From positions 10,045 through 51,246 of IMG/VR virus record IMGVR_UViG_3300030106_000725: a DNA stretch of 41,202 nucleotides. One strand, given 5' to 3'. Positions 20,648-29,035 of this stretch are shown here, piece after piece (position 1 is the stretch's first letter; the number at the start of each line of letters is the position of its first letter). Below the pieces are notes generated by a model, which was not told the origin of the DNA, searched no databases, and saw only the letters and a program-made list of their open reading frames with translations. Origin of the DNA: a virus. The position numbers and the translations under genes are program-made.

Positions 20648-21848
20648 TTTCTGCCTCCTTGATTGCATAAAATATCCGAGCCACCACCTGTGGCACGATA
20701 CTATTCCCTAAACATCTAAGTCGGTGTACCCTATTTCGTACCCCATTAGCCACTCGACCCACGTTGGGTTCAGGCTCCCAGGTGACTGGTTTTCTTCTGA
20801 AGTCTGTTCCATTACACCCTTGTATACTTTCCTCGGAAGACTCATTCTTTGACGATTCTCTTTCCAATTCTCTATGCTTCCCGAGTCCTTGTAATCCCTT
20901 GCCGTTGGTGTAGGGAACATCTCCTTTTTCGGATAGTCCCATTTCTCCATTCTTGGTGGTCTTAGTGTTACTCCCAGCATCTGTTCTGCTTGTTGTTCGG
21001 TCATCTCCCCAGCTTCCACTTTTTTTCTGAATATCATTGTCTGACCCATTGACGCATGTCCGTACCCCTTTGTCGTCGGTGTAGGCCACATTATCACGCT
21101 GTCTGCTAGGTTCAGACTGTGAGATGTCTGCCCGTCCTTGCTCAAGCATCTGTTGTTCGCTGTTAGTTCCGCTTGCGGGTGTTCTATCTCTTGTGTTGTC
21201 GGTGTTGGCCATAAGGTCGAAGATATCTGTTTGTACAAACTCATTGTCTGTTCGTCTACTTGTTCCCTCAAGTTCGCTGGTTTTGTTCTGCCTTTGCGAT
21301 GACCCTCCATTAGTTTGGTTGTTCCCTCTTCTGAACGTGGAGGTAGATGATCCATCGTGTTCGGTGTAGCCCACAATCCAGCATCGCATTCGTCTATGTT
21401 TGGCATCGACGGCTGCAGCTGGAATAAGATATGGTATGGCTTTATACCCGATACTTTCCAGGTCAACGAGACTTCTTCTGAGACCCATTGGCATTGTAAC
21501 AAAACCCGACACATTTTCGCCAATGACCCATCTAGGCCGTATGTCTTCAATAATCCTAACCATTTCGTGCCAGAGATCTCTGTCGTCTTCGCTGCCTCTT
21601 TGAGAGCCTGCAACCGACCAAGGTTGACATGGGAATCCTCCAACAACGATGTCTGCGTCTTTGTATTCTTTTGCATCAAAACTCCTTATATCACTATATA
21701 TTGGTACATCGTGCCAATGTTTTCGCAAGACTTTTTGACAATAATCATCTCTTTCAACAAAAGCTATTGTCTCAAAGCCACCTACTATTTTTTCGGCAGC
21801 ATAGCTAAAACCACCTATGCCACTAAATAAATCTACTATTTTAAACAT
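20628..21848 (-). CDS. dcm: DNA (cytosine-5) methyltransferase
   Basis: 406 aa from ATG 21848, which overlaps the primase stop. Motif I DLFSGIGGF (6-14), motif IV GFPCQPWS with catalytic Cys74, motif VI ENV (111-113), motif VIII HRRMRCWIVG (151-160) and C-terminal motifs IX/X (PNVGRVANGVRNRVHRLRCL and GNSIVP, about 381-386). It methylates cytosine C5, probably to evade restriction. Residues about 165-350, where target recognition should lie, are strikingly Ser/Asn/Thr/Arg-rich and poor in hydrophobics, because the same DNA carries a second long frame. More GC-rich than its surroundings. Confidence 0.95.
   Translation of the reverse strand: MFKIVDLFSGIGGFSYAAEKIVGGFETIAFVERDDYCQKVLRKHWHDVPIYSDIRSFDAKEYKDADIVVGGFPCQPWSVAGSQRGSEDDRDLWHEMVRIIEDIRPRWVIGENVSGFVTMPMGLRRSLVDLESIGYKAIPYLIPAAAVDAKHRRMRCWIVGYTEHDGSSTSTFRRGNNQTNGGSSQRQNKTSELEGTSRRTDNEFVQTDIFDLMANTDNTRDRTPASGTNSEQQMLEQGRADISQSEPSRQRDNVAYTDDKGVRTCVNGSDNDIQKKSGSWGDDRTTSRTDAGSNTKTTKNGEMGLSEKGDVPYTNGKGLQGLGKHRELERESSKNESSEESIQGCNGTDFRRKPVTWEPEPNVGRVANGVRNRVHRLRCLGNSIVPQVVARIFYAIKEAENDREIR
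20708..21676 (-). CDS. Overlapping gene nested in the cytosine methyltransferase gene, 322 aa
   Basis: This frame (+1 relative to the methyltransferase) is open for 322 codons from ATG 21676, and AAGGAG lies five bases before that ATG. The peptide looks like an ordinary protein: LGRLQALKEAAKTTEISGTK near the start, then GLDGSLAKMCRVLL and SLTWKVSG. Four WPTPT-like repeats follow (WATPNT, WPTPTT, WPTPTT, FPTPTA), and the end is GSLNPTWVEWLMGYEIGYTD. I recall such WPTPTA...NPxWVEWLMGxPxGWT proteins as common in phages, often labelled methyltransferase or hypothetical. Translation is predicted, not shown; part of the conservation may be forced by the methyltransferase frame. Confidence 0.6.
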   Translation of the reverse strand: MQKNTKTQTSLLEDSHVNLGRLQALKEAAKTTEISGTKWLGLLKTYGLDGSLAKMCRVLLQCQWVSEEVSLTWKVSGIKPYHILFQLQPSMPNIDECDAGLWATPNTMDHLPPRSEEGTTKLMEGHRKGRTKPANLREQVDEQTMSLYKQISSTLWPTPTTQEIEHPQAELTANNRCLSKDGQTSHSLNLADSVIMWPTPTTKGYGHASMGQTMIFRKKVEAGEMTEQQAEQMLGVTLRPPRMEKWDYPKKEMFPTPTARDYKDSGSIENWKENRQRMSLPRKVYKGVMEQTSEENQSPGSLNPTWVEWLMGYEIGYTDLDV

Positions 21849-24012
21849 TATCCCTCGCAGTAGTTGCCTCGTATTCACCTCTGCTCATACTGCCATCTAT
21901 GGTGCCAAGCCACTTACGACCACCACTTGTGCTAAATGAATACTTTGCAATTCTGCCCTCTTGTATAAGCTCTCTTACTATTCCATCTATCATACGTTGT
22001 GTGCAGTTGTTAAGCACATTAGGTGCGTCTGTATCAGCAGACATACGTTGTAAGATGGCATCTGCACCAGACTGTTGGGTCATGGCTCTGCCTTCTCTTT
22101 CACAATCTGCAATCCAATTGTACAATGCAGTCTTTTTAATTTCTTTATTAGTGCCACTATGAAGCCTTGATATGTCATCACTCCTATCTAGTAACAAACC
22201 ACTAAACTCATCTCTTATAAAATGTCTAATATTTCTATTTGCAGGTCCGTTTGATTTAACAACTGCACCATCAAAACATTTATTTCTTTGATAATCTATG
22301 CCAAGGTCTTGGCAACGTCTTCTACCATTGGCTTCATCAACTTGCCACAACGCAAAAGCACAACGAACACCATCAACTAATGCAGACGTACCTCTGATCA
22401 TATTTCTTGCTTGTTCTGGTGTGCTAACAACTGTATCTTCTTTGATCTTTGTCATGTGATGACACATAATAACTGAAGCACCAGTTTCTGTGGCTATTTG
22501 TGCAAGTAAGCCAGTCAATGCCGCACCCGCCGCTGGATCTGCATTAACATCTGCGTGTACAAAAGATGCCAATGGATCAAAGACTATAAGTTTTAAGTTC
22601 TTCATTTGTAGTATTTGTTCGTAAAGTTTATCAAATTCATCGCTTGTTCTATAGCCATCATGTGTTTCTTGTAATATAGGAAACACGCCACCAACATTAG
22701 GCAAACTTACAATTCTCAATTCATGCTCATAGCTTGACCTTTGATTGTCTATGTCAAGCCTTTCTATTCTTCTGTGCATCTCTGCCTCATCATCTTCAGC
22801 AGTAAATATAATAGAATTACCAAACTCACTAATTGTGCCACCAAAAGATTCTGACATGGGTAAACCACTTGATACTTTCATGGCTAAGTCAAGTGTCATC
22901 ATACCTTTACCAGCATCTCCTGCGGCAGAAAAAATAATTGGCACAGCTAATGGAAGAGTGTTCGCTATCAAAAACTTCTGTACTGGTGCATCACCAACAA
23001 ATCTATTTATTAATAAACTATCATCAAGAAGATTAATATTCTTCTTAACTTGCTTCACATTTGTGTTAAGAAACTCATTTATGTTAAATTGTTCGGCTAC
23101 AGCGTCTACAACATCCCATCTTTCGGGCTTACCCCTTGGTGGTGTTAATGTAGTTACTGATTTTACACCAGCATTTAATGCAAGTTCTTGAACAAGCTCT
23201 GCTAGTTTGCGACCTGCATTATCATTATCAGGCCATATTATAAGTTCTTTGTCATGCAAGGGTGAAAAGTCAAATAGATTTGCAGACTTCTTAGATAACA
23301 TACCAGCACCACCCATTGTGCATGTGGCAGTATAACCAAGATCATTAAGTGCATCTGCACACTTTTCGCCCTCTACCCATATTATTTTCTCTGACGCAAC
23401 TATGTTCGGTATATTATAGAGTGGTCTAACATCTGGCATCTTTGGATAATTACTGCCACCAGTGAACTGCCTAAACTCTTTCTTAGGCTTACCATGACTA
23501 TCTAAAACAGGGTTGCCCTCATCATCCTTTGCGTTGTATCTGCGAACAAGACAAAGCAGTTCACCTTGTGCATTAAGATACTTATGTTCGCTATCATAAG
23601 GTGTGTTTAGATTTATCTGTTGTATGTTAGGGTCAACAATAGAACTTATTTTTTCAACTGGTCTTGGTGCATCATCATCTAAATAACTATCAAAAAATTC
23701 TTTAACTTCAGGCAACTTCATATTTCTGCCCTCCATCAATATTTTAACAATACCTCCAACTCCATCTGCACCATTAAAATCTTGACCTTTCATAAAGTAT
23801 GGTGATCTAGGGTTTATGTCTATTTTAAGAGATTTACCTGCCTCTCCACCAAGCGATCCAATAGTAAATTGATCACCTCTGACAACACCTTGTGGATAAG
23901 TATCTTTAAGTAAATCAATCTGAACATGTGCTGGAACTTTCTCACTAATTAACTCTACAAGCTCCCTTGCATCCATAGTCCTTTTACTATTGCCAAACTT
24001 TATAATGTTCAT
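21841..24012 (-). CDS. TOPRIM primase / RepA-like helicase fusion
   Basis: 723 aa from ATG 24012 (AAGGGG upstream); longer starts would run into the nuclease gene. The N-terminal part is primase-like, with a TOPRIM domain around 210-285: IIWVEGEKCADAL supplies the Glu and LIIWPDNDNAGRK the DxD. The C-terminal part is a RecA-fold AAA_25/RepA-type ATPase with Walker A FSAAGDAGKGMM, Walker B LKLIVFDPLASF and a sensor-like MCHHMTK. It would unwind the fork and prime synthesis. No phage polymerase is visible, so it probably recruits the host replisome. Confidence 0.88.
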   Translation of the reverse strand: MNIIKFGNSKRTMDARELVELISEKVPAHVQIDLLKDTYPQGVVRGDQFTIGSLGGEAGKSLKIDINPRSPYFMKGQDFNGADGVGGIVKILMEGRNMKLPEVKEFFDSYLDDDAPRPVEKISSIVDPNIQQINLNTPYDSEHKYLNAQGELLCLVRRYNAKDDEGNPVLDSHGKPKKEFRQFTGGSNYPKMPDVRPLYNIPNIVASEKIIWVEGEKCADALNDLGYTATCTMGGAGMLSKKSANLFDFSPLHDKELIIWPDNDNAGRKLAELVQELALNAGVKSVTTLTPPRGKPERWDVVDAVAEQFNINEFLNTNVKQVKKNINLLDDSLLINRFVGDAPVQKFLIANTLPLAVPIIFSAAGDAGKGMMTLDLAMKVSSGLPMSESFGGTISEFGNSIIFTAEDDEAEMHRRIERLDIDNQRSSYEHELRIVSLPNVGGVFPILQETHDGYRTSDEFDKLYEQILQMKNLKLIVFDPLASFVHADVNADPAAGAALTGLLAQIATETGASVIMCHHMTKIKEDTVVSTPEQARNMIRGTSALVDGVRCAFALWQVDEANGRRRCQDLGIDYQRNKCFDGAVVKSNGPANRNIRHFIRDEFSGLLLDRSDDISRLHSGTNKEIKKTALYNWIADCEREGRAMTQQSGADAILQRMSADTDAPNVLNNCTQRMIDGIVRELIQEGRIAKYSFSTSGGRKWLGTIDGSMSRGEYEATTARDNV

Positions 24013-24058
24013 TACCATTCCCCTTGATGGCGGCACCTTGCTACCTTCCGTGTCGCCA

Positions 24059-24784
24059 TCAACCTTGCTCCCAACATGTATCTGCAAACTGACAAAACTT
24101 ACATTCAAAAACATCTCTGTTCTGTGCTATTCTAGGCAACATTTCATTTTGCTTAGATGCTCTTAATATATCAACTGCCCTATCACTAGCATATTGTGCC
24201 AAATTCTGATTAAACGGAACTAACTCGTAAAAAATTTCACTAGTATTTTTGTTGATAACTGTAAACAAACAAGGATTGTCTGTTAGCTCCATATATGCTT
24301 GATACAACGCAACTTGAACCTCATAAGTGGGATTGGCTTTTATGCCTTTCATTTTAAAGTCTCTAAACTTTTTTTCATTGGCAGACTTGCACTCCCACAA
24401 CATTGGATAATCTACACTTAAAGGTCCAGAACAAATAACACCATCTATATGACCCTTGATTTCATCCTCTGCTATGGAAAAACCAAATTGTTCGCCATTA
24501 CTGTCCATAGTTCTTATGTCAAATCCAGCGTTTCTAATCCAACCAGCCATACTTGTTTCCAACTCATGTCCTAACTGAAATACTCTTAAAGTCCTGGCGT
24601 TAAACTTTTTTTCCTCATCAGGTTCACAACCAGTGTATATGTATTGTATTTTTCTTGCACACTTATCCCCCAACATTGATGCACCTAGATACTTACGCCT
24701 CGGTTCTTTCCTATTTTTGTCTACAATAGTTTGATCAATAATTTCCTCAAAAAGGTATTTCGTCTTCGTTGATTTCTGATTCAT
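24059..24784 (-). CDS. Cas4/RecB-like PD-(D/E)xK nuclease with Fe-S cysteines
   Basis: About 241 aa. Nuclease motifs in order: GHIDGVI (metal-binding Asp), LWECKSA (Glu-x-Lys) and YEVQVALYQAYM (the QxxxY motif). One Cys near the N-terminus (GDKCARK) and three near the C-terminus (CKFCQFADTC) match the four-Cys iron-sulfur arrangement of Cas4 and AddB exonucleases. It probably resects DNA ends for recombination with the Sak4-like ATPase. The start is uncertain: ATGs at 24847, 24799 and 24784 all overlap the preceding gene; I chose the shortest overlap. Confidence 0.88.
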   Translation of the reverse strand: MNQKSTKTKYLFEEIIDQTIVDKNRKEPRRKYLGASMLGDKCARKIQYIYTGCEPDEEKKFNARTLRVFQLGHELETSMAGWIRNAGFDIRTMDSNGEQFGFSIAEDEIKGHIDGVICSGPLSVDYPMLWECKSANEKKFRDFKMKGIKANPTYEVQVALYQAYMELTDNPCLFTVINKNTSEIFYELVPFNQNLAQYASDRAVDILRASKQNEMLPRIAQNRDVFECKFCQFADTCWEQG

Positions 24785-24998
24785 CTTGCTTTTCATAGAC
24801 ATATTCAAGAAGTAGTTTGTCGAGTCTGTCCTTTGTGTATTGTTCATCTGAATCTATCCTTTTTGAGAATTGCATAATTAATATTGTGACGAGTATTTCA
24901 TCTTCACTAAGTTCGCTTAACTTTTTATCCCAACCAATTCTTGTAAATAATTTAGTTAAGTTTTTTAATGAATCGTCTCCGATTGTGGGTTTATCCAT
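24747..24998 (-). CDS. Small acidic protein, 83 aa
   Basis: Helical and acidic with a short hydrophobic helix (DEILVTILIMQFSKRI) and an acidic C-terminus ending DEIPF, a tail similar to acidic protein-interaction tips. GGAGAAGG precedes the ATG. It lies among replication and recombination genes, overlapping both neighbours. An ending of this type can be a docking peptide, but this is conjecture. Confidence 0.65.
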   Translation of the reverse strand: MDKPTIGDDSLKNLTKLFTRIGWDKKLSELSEDEILVTILIMQFSKRIDSDEQYTKDRLDKLLLEYVYEKQDESEINEDEIPF

Positions 24999-25249
24999 CT
25001 ACCTTCTCCTTCTTTATACATGGCACCCTCTGCCATTGTTACGCCTTCAAACTTGGCGATAAAACTTATGTTTAAAACATAATCTTTATTTTTATTCATC
25101 ACATTAATCAACGCATCTTTCATCTTATCCGCAGTAACGTTTGGGTGGTCATCAAAACTAAACTGAACAAACATCTTGCCATCTTTAAAGTTTTCAACAC
25201 CTACATCATTTTCTTCTTGAATAGTATATTCAATTACCATTCTTGCCAT
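24965..25249 (-). CDS. Small replication-module protein, 94 aa
   Basis: Alpha/beta sequence with strands VIEYTIQEEN and KMFVQFSFDD, a helix TADKMKDALINVMNKN, and a strand YVLNISFIAKFEG. No catalytic motif recognised. GGAGG precedes the ATG at good spacing and the gene overlaps both neighbours. Unknown function. Confidence 0.65.
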   Translation of the reverse strand: MARMVIEYTIQEENDVGVENFKDGKMFVQFSFDDHPNVTADKMKDALINVMNKNKDYVLNISFIAKFEGVTMAEGAMYKEGEGRWINPQSETIH

Positions 25250-25517
25250 CTTTTGCCTCCAAAGCTAATGCAGCGTATCCAATAATATCAATCATGTTAT
25301 CATCAACTTTTGGATTCTGACTGTTCCTAATTTGTTTAATGCCAATCATAGCTCTATAAACATCGTGTATGTCTAAAGGCTCTTTTAACTTTTTCCTTAG
25401 TAATATATTCCACATCTGAGCTATATATGTATGTGTTTCCGTAGCATCTCCGTGAGATTTAGCTCTCGGTCCATTAATAATTAAATCTACTTTTTTCAAT
25501 GCTTCACTACGTTGCAT
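25230..25517 (-). CDS. DUF6378-like protein, 95 aa
   Basis: Start at ATG 25517 with GAAGGAG upstream. NGPRAKSHGDATETHTYIAQ, then MWNILL, HDVYRAMIGIKQIRNSQNP and DNMIDIIGYAALALEA reproduce the order of the DUF6378 family (a ...G-D...M...K..R...DD..D..GYAAL... pattern). Such proteins are helical, common in phages and possibly related to nucleotide pyrophosphohydrolase-like folds; no activity is established. Confidence 0.8.
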   Translation of the reverse strand: MQRSEALKKVDLIINGPRAKSHGDATETHTYIAQMWNILLRKKLKEPLDIHDVYRAMIGIKQIRNSQNPKVDDNMIDIIGYAALALEAKDGKNGN

Positions 25518-27189
25518 TATTGTCTCCTTCATAATAGCTTAGAATTTTTGCATCAATTTCTTTTTTATTCCACAAATAATTTAACCAACATGCGGCTTTG
25601 TATTTGTTCCAACTAAAATCCATAGGTCTAACAAACTGACCAAGTTGTGCCAAAGCATCTCTTTGTTTCATGCTCACACCTTGATTCAACCATCTCTTTC
25701 CTTTCTTTGATCCATCACCATCTTCAATGCCTCTAAGGAAGTCATCAGCAGATGCAATGGCTTGTTCCTTTGTTCCAACGCTAATAACTCTTAAACGACC
25801 TTTGTTACGCTTTACAAGAGCCACAGATAGGTCGTCTAAATGTGCAACCAAACTAAATCCATTAAAGCCACTTGCCATCATACATCTATTGTTTTCAAAC
25901 AAGTCAAGCCATCTAAATGGTGATCTATCAATGAGATCAACTTCTGTCATAGTAAAGTTTTCAAGAACCTCTCTGTCTTGTGTTCCAAACTCATAGCCAC
26001 AAATAGGACACTCTCTTGATGACAATGGTATTTCAGATTGGCACTCTGGGCAGTTTTTAAGTGGCGTTGCTCCATTTACATTTGCTTGAGCACCATCAAG
26101 GTCAACGCCCTCATCAAGTGATCCATGTGTAAGAACGCTTGTACCAAAATCTAAAACGATACAATCTTTCTTTATTAGTCCAGGATATTCTTCTTGACTG
26201 ATTGTTCGCAAACCACGGCCAATCATTTGCACCATAGTTGATTTATATGAACATGGTCTTGTAAGAACAATGCAACTAATGGGAGGTGCATCAAATCCCT
26301 CGGTCAACACGGCAACATTAACAACTACTTGCACATCACCATGCTCTAAATCATGTAATATTTCTTTACGTTGTTCGCTTGGTGTATCACCAGTTACAAT
26401 CTCTGCTCGGATATTTTTCTTTCTAAATTCATCGCATACATCTTGTGCATGAGTAATTGTGCTACAAAAAACAACTGTCTTTCTATCGCCAGATTTATCT
26501 TGCCATTCCTCAACAATCTTTTCGTTGATGGCACGTTTGTTCATAATCTTTTCAACTTCTGACATATCGAAATCAGTTACTGTCTTACGAACATTTTGTA
26601 AATCTTTCTGCACACCCACATCAACAACGTATGTTTTTGGTGGCACTAAAAAGCCCTCTCTAATTAATGTGTTAATCTCAATCTGATGTGAGCAGTTTGT
26701 AAATACTTTCTTCAAACCTTTTCTGTCACCACGATTTGGCGTTGCAGTAAAGCCAACAATCTCTACAGAATCGTTTGCTTGTCTAACCTTATCAATAATA
26801 CGCATATAAGTATCTGCTACTGCGTGATGACTTTCATCAACCACAACTAAATCAAAGTGATTTATGTTATTTAAATTATTCTCTCTTGATAATGTTTGCA
26901 CCATGCTAAAGATGGTGCTACCAGTCCAATCTTTTTCTGACCCATCAACAATGCTAGTTGTAATGTTGGGATTTACCTTAGAAAACTTTGTTCTATTCTG
27001 TCTTACTAACTCATCTCTGTGTTGCAGAATAAGAACTTTGTTTCCTACTTTGTATCTCTTGCCAACCAACGCAGATAACATAATTGTTTTGCCTGCACCA
27101 GTGGGTGCAACCACAATTGTATTCTTATGTTTGTCTAATGCAGTTGATGCATCGTCTACTGCCACTTCTTGATATGGTCTAAGAATCAT
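25507..27189 (-). CDS. Superfamily 2 DEAD/DEAH helicase
   Basis: 560 aa. Motif I APTGAGKT (about 28-35), motif II DESHH (about 117-121), motif III FTATPNRGD (about 149-157), motif IV-like VVFCSTITHAQ, motif V NVAVLTEGFDAP and motif VI QMIGRGLR. Two CxxC pairs (CPEC, CPIC) form a zinc ribbon near 385-405, and the last 150 residues are an uncharacterised extension. It resembles UvsW/RecG-type phage branch-migration helicases acting in recombination-dependent replication. It overlaps genes on both sides by about 10 bases. Confidence 0.92.
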   Translation of the reverse strand: MILRPYQEVAVDDASTALDKHKNTIVVAPTGAGKTIMLSALVGKRYKVGNKVLILQHRDELVRQNRTKFSKVNPNITTSIVDGSEKDWTGSTIFSMVQTLSRENNLNNINHFDLVVVDESHHAVADTYMRIIDKVRQANDSVEIVGFTATPNRGDRKGLKKVFTNCSHQIEINTLIREGFLVPPKTYVVDVGVQKDLQNVRKTVTDFDMSEVEKIMNKRAINEKIVEEWQDKSGDRKTVVFCSTITHAQDVCDEFRKKNIRAEIVTGDTPSEQRKEILHDLEHGDVQVVVNVAVLTEGFDAPPISCIVLTRPCSYKSTMVQMIGRGLRTISQEEYPGLIKKDCIVLDFGTSVLTHGSLDEGVDLDGAQANVNGATPLKNCPECQSEIPLSSRECPICGYEFGTQDREVLENFTMTEVDLIDRSPFRWLDLFENNRCMMASGFNGFSLVAHLDDLSVALVKRNKGRLRVISVGTKEQAIASADDFLRGIEDGDGSKKGKRWLNQGVSMKQRDALAQLGQFVRPMDFSWNKYKAACWLNYLWNKKEIDAKILSYYEGDNNAT

Positions 27190-27472
27190 TTTTTAAATCT
27201 CTAATCTTTTGTTTTAATGATTGTATTTCAGACTCATACTCATTTCTTATGGCTTGTTCTTTTCTTTCTCTATATGCAGCTGTTCTACATTTTTCACTAC
27301 AAACTTTGATGCCTCCTCCTATTTTTGCATATGATACAATCTTCTTTGTAGTTTTTTTGCATTGAGGACAATAAAAGTCATAAGTAATATTTTTTTTTGC
27401 ATCTTTAATGGCTTGTTTGAGTTTAATTAACTCTGCATCTAATTCTGCTTTACCTTGTTCATATGTTTTCAT
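27179..27472 (-). CDS. Zinc-finger coiled-coil protein, 97 aa
   Basis: A helix (about 1-28) leads into FYCPQCKKTTKK, then VCSEKC, giving a CxxC...CxxxC zinc site, followed by a long charged coiled coil (about 66-95). It is probably a small DNA- or helicase-binding accessory. The helicase start overlaps its 3' end. No family name recognised. Confidence 0.75.
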   Translation of the reverse strand: MKTYEQGKAELDAELIKLKQAIKDAKKNITYDFYCPQCKKTTKKIVSYAKIGGGIKVCSEKCRTAAYRERKEQAIRNEYESEIQSLKQKIRDLKNDS

Positions 27473-27493
27473 AATGTTTGTGTTCCTAAAATG

Positions 27494-27525
27494 TTGGGTA
27501 GCTTTGCGGCATCGGTGCTACCCAA
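27494..27525. other. Perfect hairpin in a 100-base intergenic gap
   Basis: Arms TTGGGTAGC / GCTACCCAA (nine pairs) with a 14-base loop, with no U-tract on either strand. A CTAGCAG...CTGCCGCTAG imperfect repeat lies next to it. It may be an RNA processing or stability element separating the single-strand-binding-like gene from the helicase genes. Confidence 0.6.
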
Positions 27526-27575
27526 ACCGACTCTAGCAGACGAGAAAGCAGTCCTGCCGCTAGAAACCTAGAAAC

Positions 27576-28169
27576 CTACTTCTTTGCCCAAGGTGGTAAT
27601 GGACTATTACCATTAGGTTGTTGAGGTTGTTGGTTATTGGTTTGATGTGCTTGTGCAGAACCAATGTACTCATTACTATTTACAGCAAGAGCAACCATCA
27701 TCTTGTTCTTATCAGCATAGCCATTAGTACCTTTTTCAACAGCTACCTTTACACAAAACTCTGCACCATCAAGCACATTCAAGTCGTTGACTTTTCTCTT
27801 CATAGCTGCTTCAGGTGAAGTGTCGTTTGGATCAAGACCAAATGTACTGTTGATAATATCTCTAAAAGTTCTGATGCCAATTTCTTTACACCAAGGCATA
27901 CCACTCTCAGGATTAATCTTGCCACCATCTACCATGATATTTTGCCAAAACTTACGCTTATCATACTTACCACCAACCACAGTGAACTCACATTCAAGCC
28001 ACTTAGTGCCAGTTTGACCTTGCTTAAACATAGGTTGTGTTGAGTAATCTGGGATAACTTCAGGACCCCTTTTCATAGTTAAGATAACACGAGCTACAGT
28101 GCCAGCAGGAATTAACTCAAAATCTCCTCCACCGCCACCGCCAGTTGGGACTTCATTAAAATCAATCAT
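27576..28169 (-). CDS. Putative single-stranded DNA-binding protein (DUF669-like)
   Basis: 197 aa. A Gly-rich start (PTGGGGGGDFELIPAGTVAR) leads into a beta-rich core with KWLECEFTVVGGKYDKRKFW, the pattern of phage DUF669/SSB-like proteins. The C-terminus is Gln/Asn/Pro-rich and ends PLPPWAKK, a flexible tail as in SSBs. It is translated with the Sak4-like ATPase (ATGA overlap, AGGAG upstream), the usual pairing of recombinase and SSB. A named family hit would need a profile search. Confidence 0.75.
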   Translation of the reverse strand: MIDFNEVPTGGGGGGDFELIPAGTVARVILTMKRGPEVIPDYSTQPMFKQGQTGTKWLECEFTVVGGKYDKRKFWQNIMVDGGKINPESGMPWCKEIGIRTFRDIINSTFGLDPNDTSPEAAMKRKVNDLNVLDGAEFCVKVAVEKGTNGYADKNKMMVALAVNSNEYIGSAQAHQTNNQQPQQPNGNSPLPPWAKK

Positions 28170-29035
28170 TTAGTATCTCCTTTTTCGCTAGATTTGATTG
28201 CATTAGGGTCAACGAAGTTTAAATCCCTTTCTCCGCTTGACCTACCACTAATTTTTGCCAATAGCTTACCAAGGTGTGGTTCCTCAATTACTTCTAATTG
28301 ACCAGATCTATCTTTTGCTGGATAACCCCATTGGTTAAGTGTTTGACATACAAAGGCTCTATATGGCCCATGTTCTTCACTTGGCATAACTGCCATAGTA
28401 ATTACCTCATCAACAATGCCAGGTAACTCACGACCAGTTTTAGAACCTTCAATCTGTAACTCATACAGAGTTCTACCATAGTCATCAACCTTCTCATCTA
28501 AAATGCCAACAAAGATAACATTCTTAGATCTGATATGTTGCAAATGAGTAAGCCATGACATCATCTCACGACCTTGCATACCATAGACGGCTCTTGTATC
28601 AATCTTGCCAGTTCTATCTGATTTGTTATCAGGGTGTCCTAAACAATATTGAAAACACAATCTACCTGCTACAGTAATACTATCCACGAAGATGCTGTCA
28701 TACTTTTTCATCATCTCAATAGAATCACCATACATCTGTGAAACTCTCTCGTATTCAACCACTGAGTATGGCTGTTCAGGTGTTAGAGCTGGATTAGGGC
28801 CACCTAAGAAACATGCAAAATCTCTACATTCTTCCCAAGTTTTTGGTCTAATAACGTCAATAGGCCATCTTTCAATAGCTGCATCACCAGCTTCCAAGTC
28901 CATAAACAAAGTAGTATCTGGATCAAGTGTGCGGGCAAGAGTTGTCTTACCTACACCACTTTGACCACAGACTACAATCTTATGACCACGCTTCTCTGCT
29001 AACCTCTCATCAGCAGTAATAATCTTAAGAGCCAT
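28166..29035 (-). CDS. Sak4-like RecA-fold ATPase (AAA_24), single-strand annealing/recombination
   Basis: 289 aa. Walker A VCGQSGVGKTTLA (about 22-34), an acidic strand TTLFMDLEAGD, Walker B-like YDSIFVDSIT (about 112-121) and VIFVGILDEKV resemble the phage nucleotide-binding/Sak4 group, minimal RecA-like recombinases that act with a phage SSB. GGAGGATAC precedes the ATG. The gene sits between a conserved partner and the SSB-like gene, forming a compact recombination operon from P29.5. Confidence 0.85.
   Translation of the reverse strand: MALKIITADERLAEKRGHKIVVCGQSGVGKTTLARTLDPDTTLFMDLEAGDAAIERWPIDVIRPKTWEECRDFACFLGGPNPALTPEQPYSVVEYERVSQMYGDSIEMMKKYDSIFVDSITVAGRLCFQYCLGHPDNKSDRTGKIDTRAVYGMQGREMMSWLTHLQHIRSKNVIFVGILDEKVDDYGRTLYELQIEGSKTGRELPGIVDEVITMAVMPSEEHGPYRAFVCQTLNQWGYPAKDRSGQLEVIEEPHLGKLLAKISGRSSGERDLNFVDPNAIKSSEKGDTK

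Noticed and set aside
21357-21830. 157-codon plus-strand frame opposite the cytosine methyltransferase
   Set aside because: Antisense to strongly conserved methyltransferase motifs, no ribosome site, no recognisable domain.
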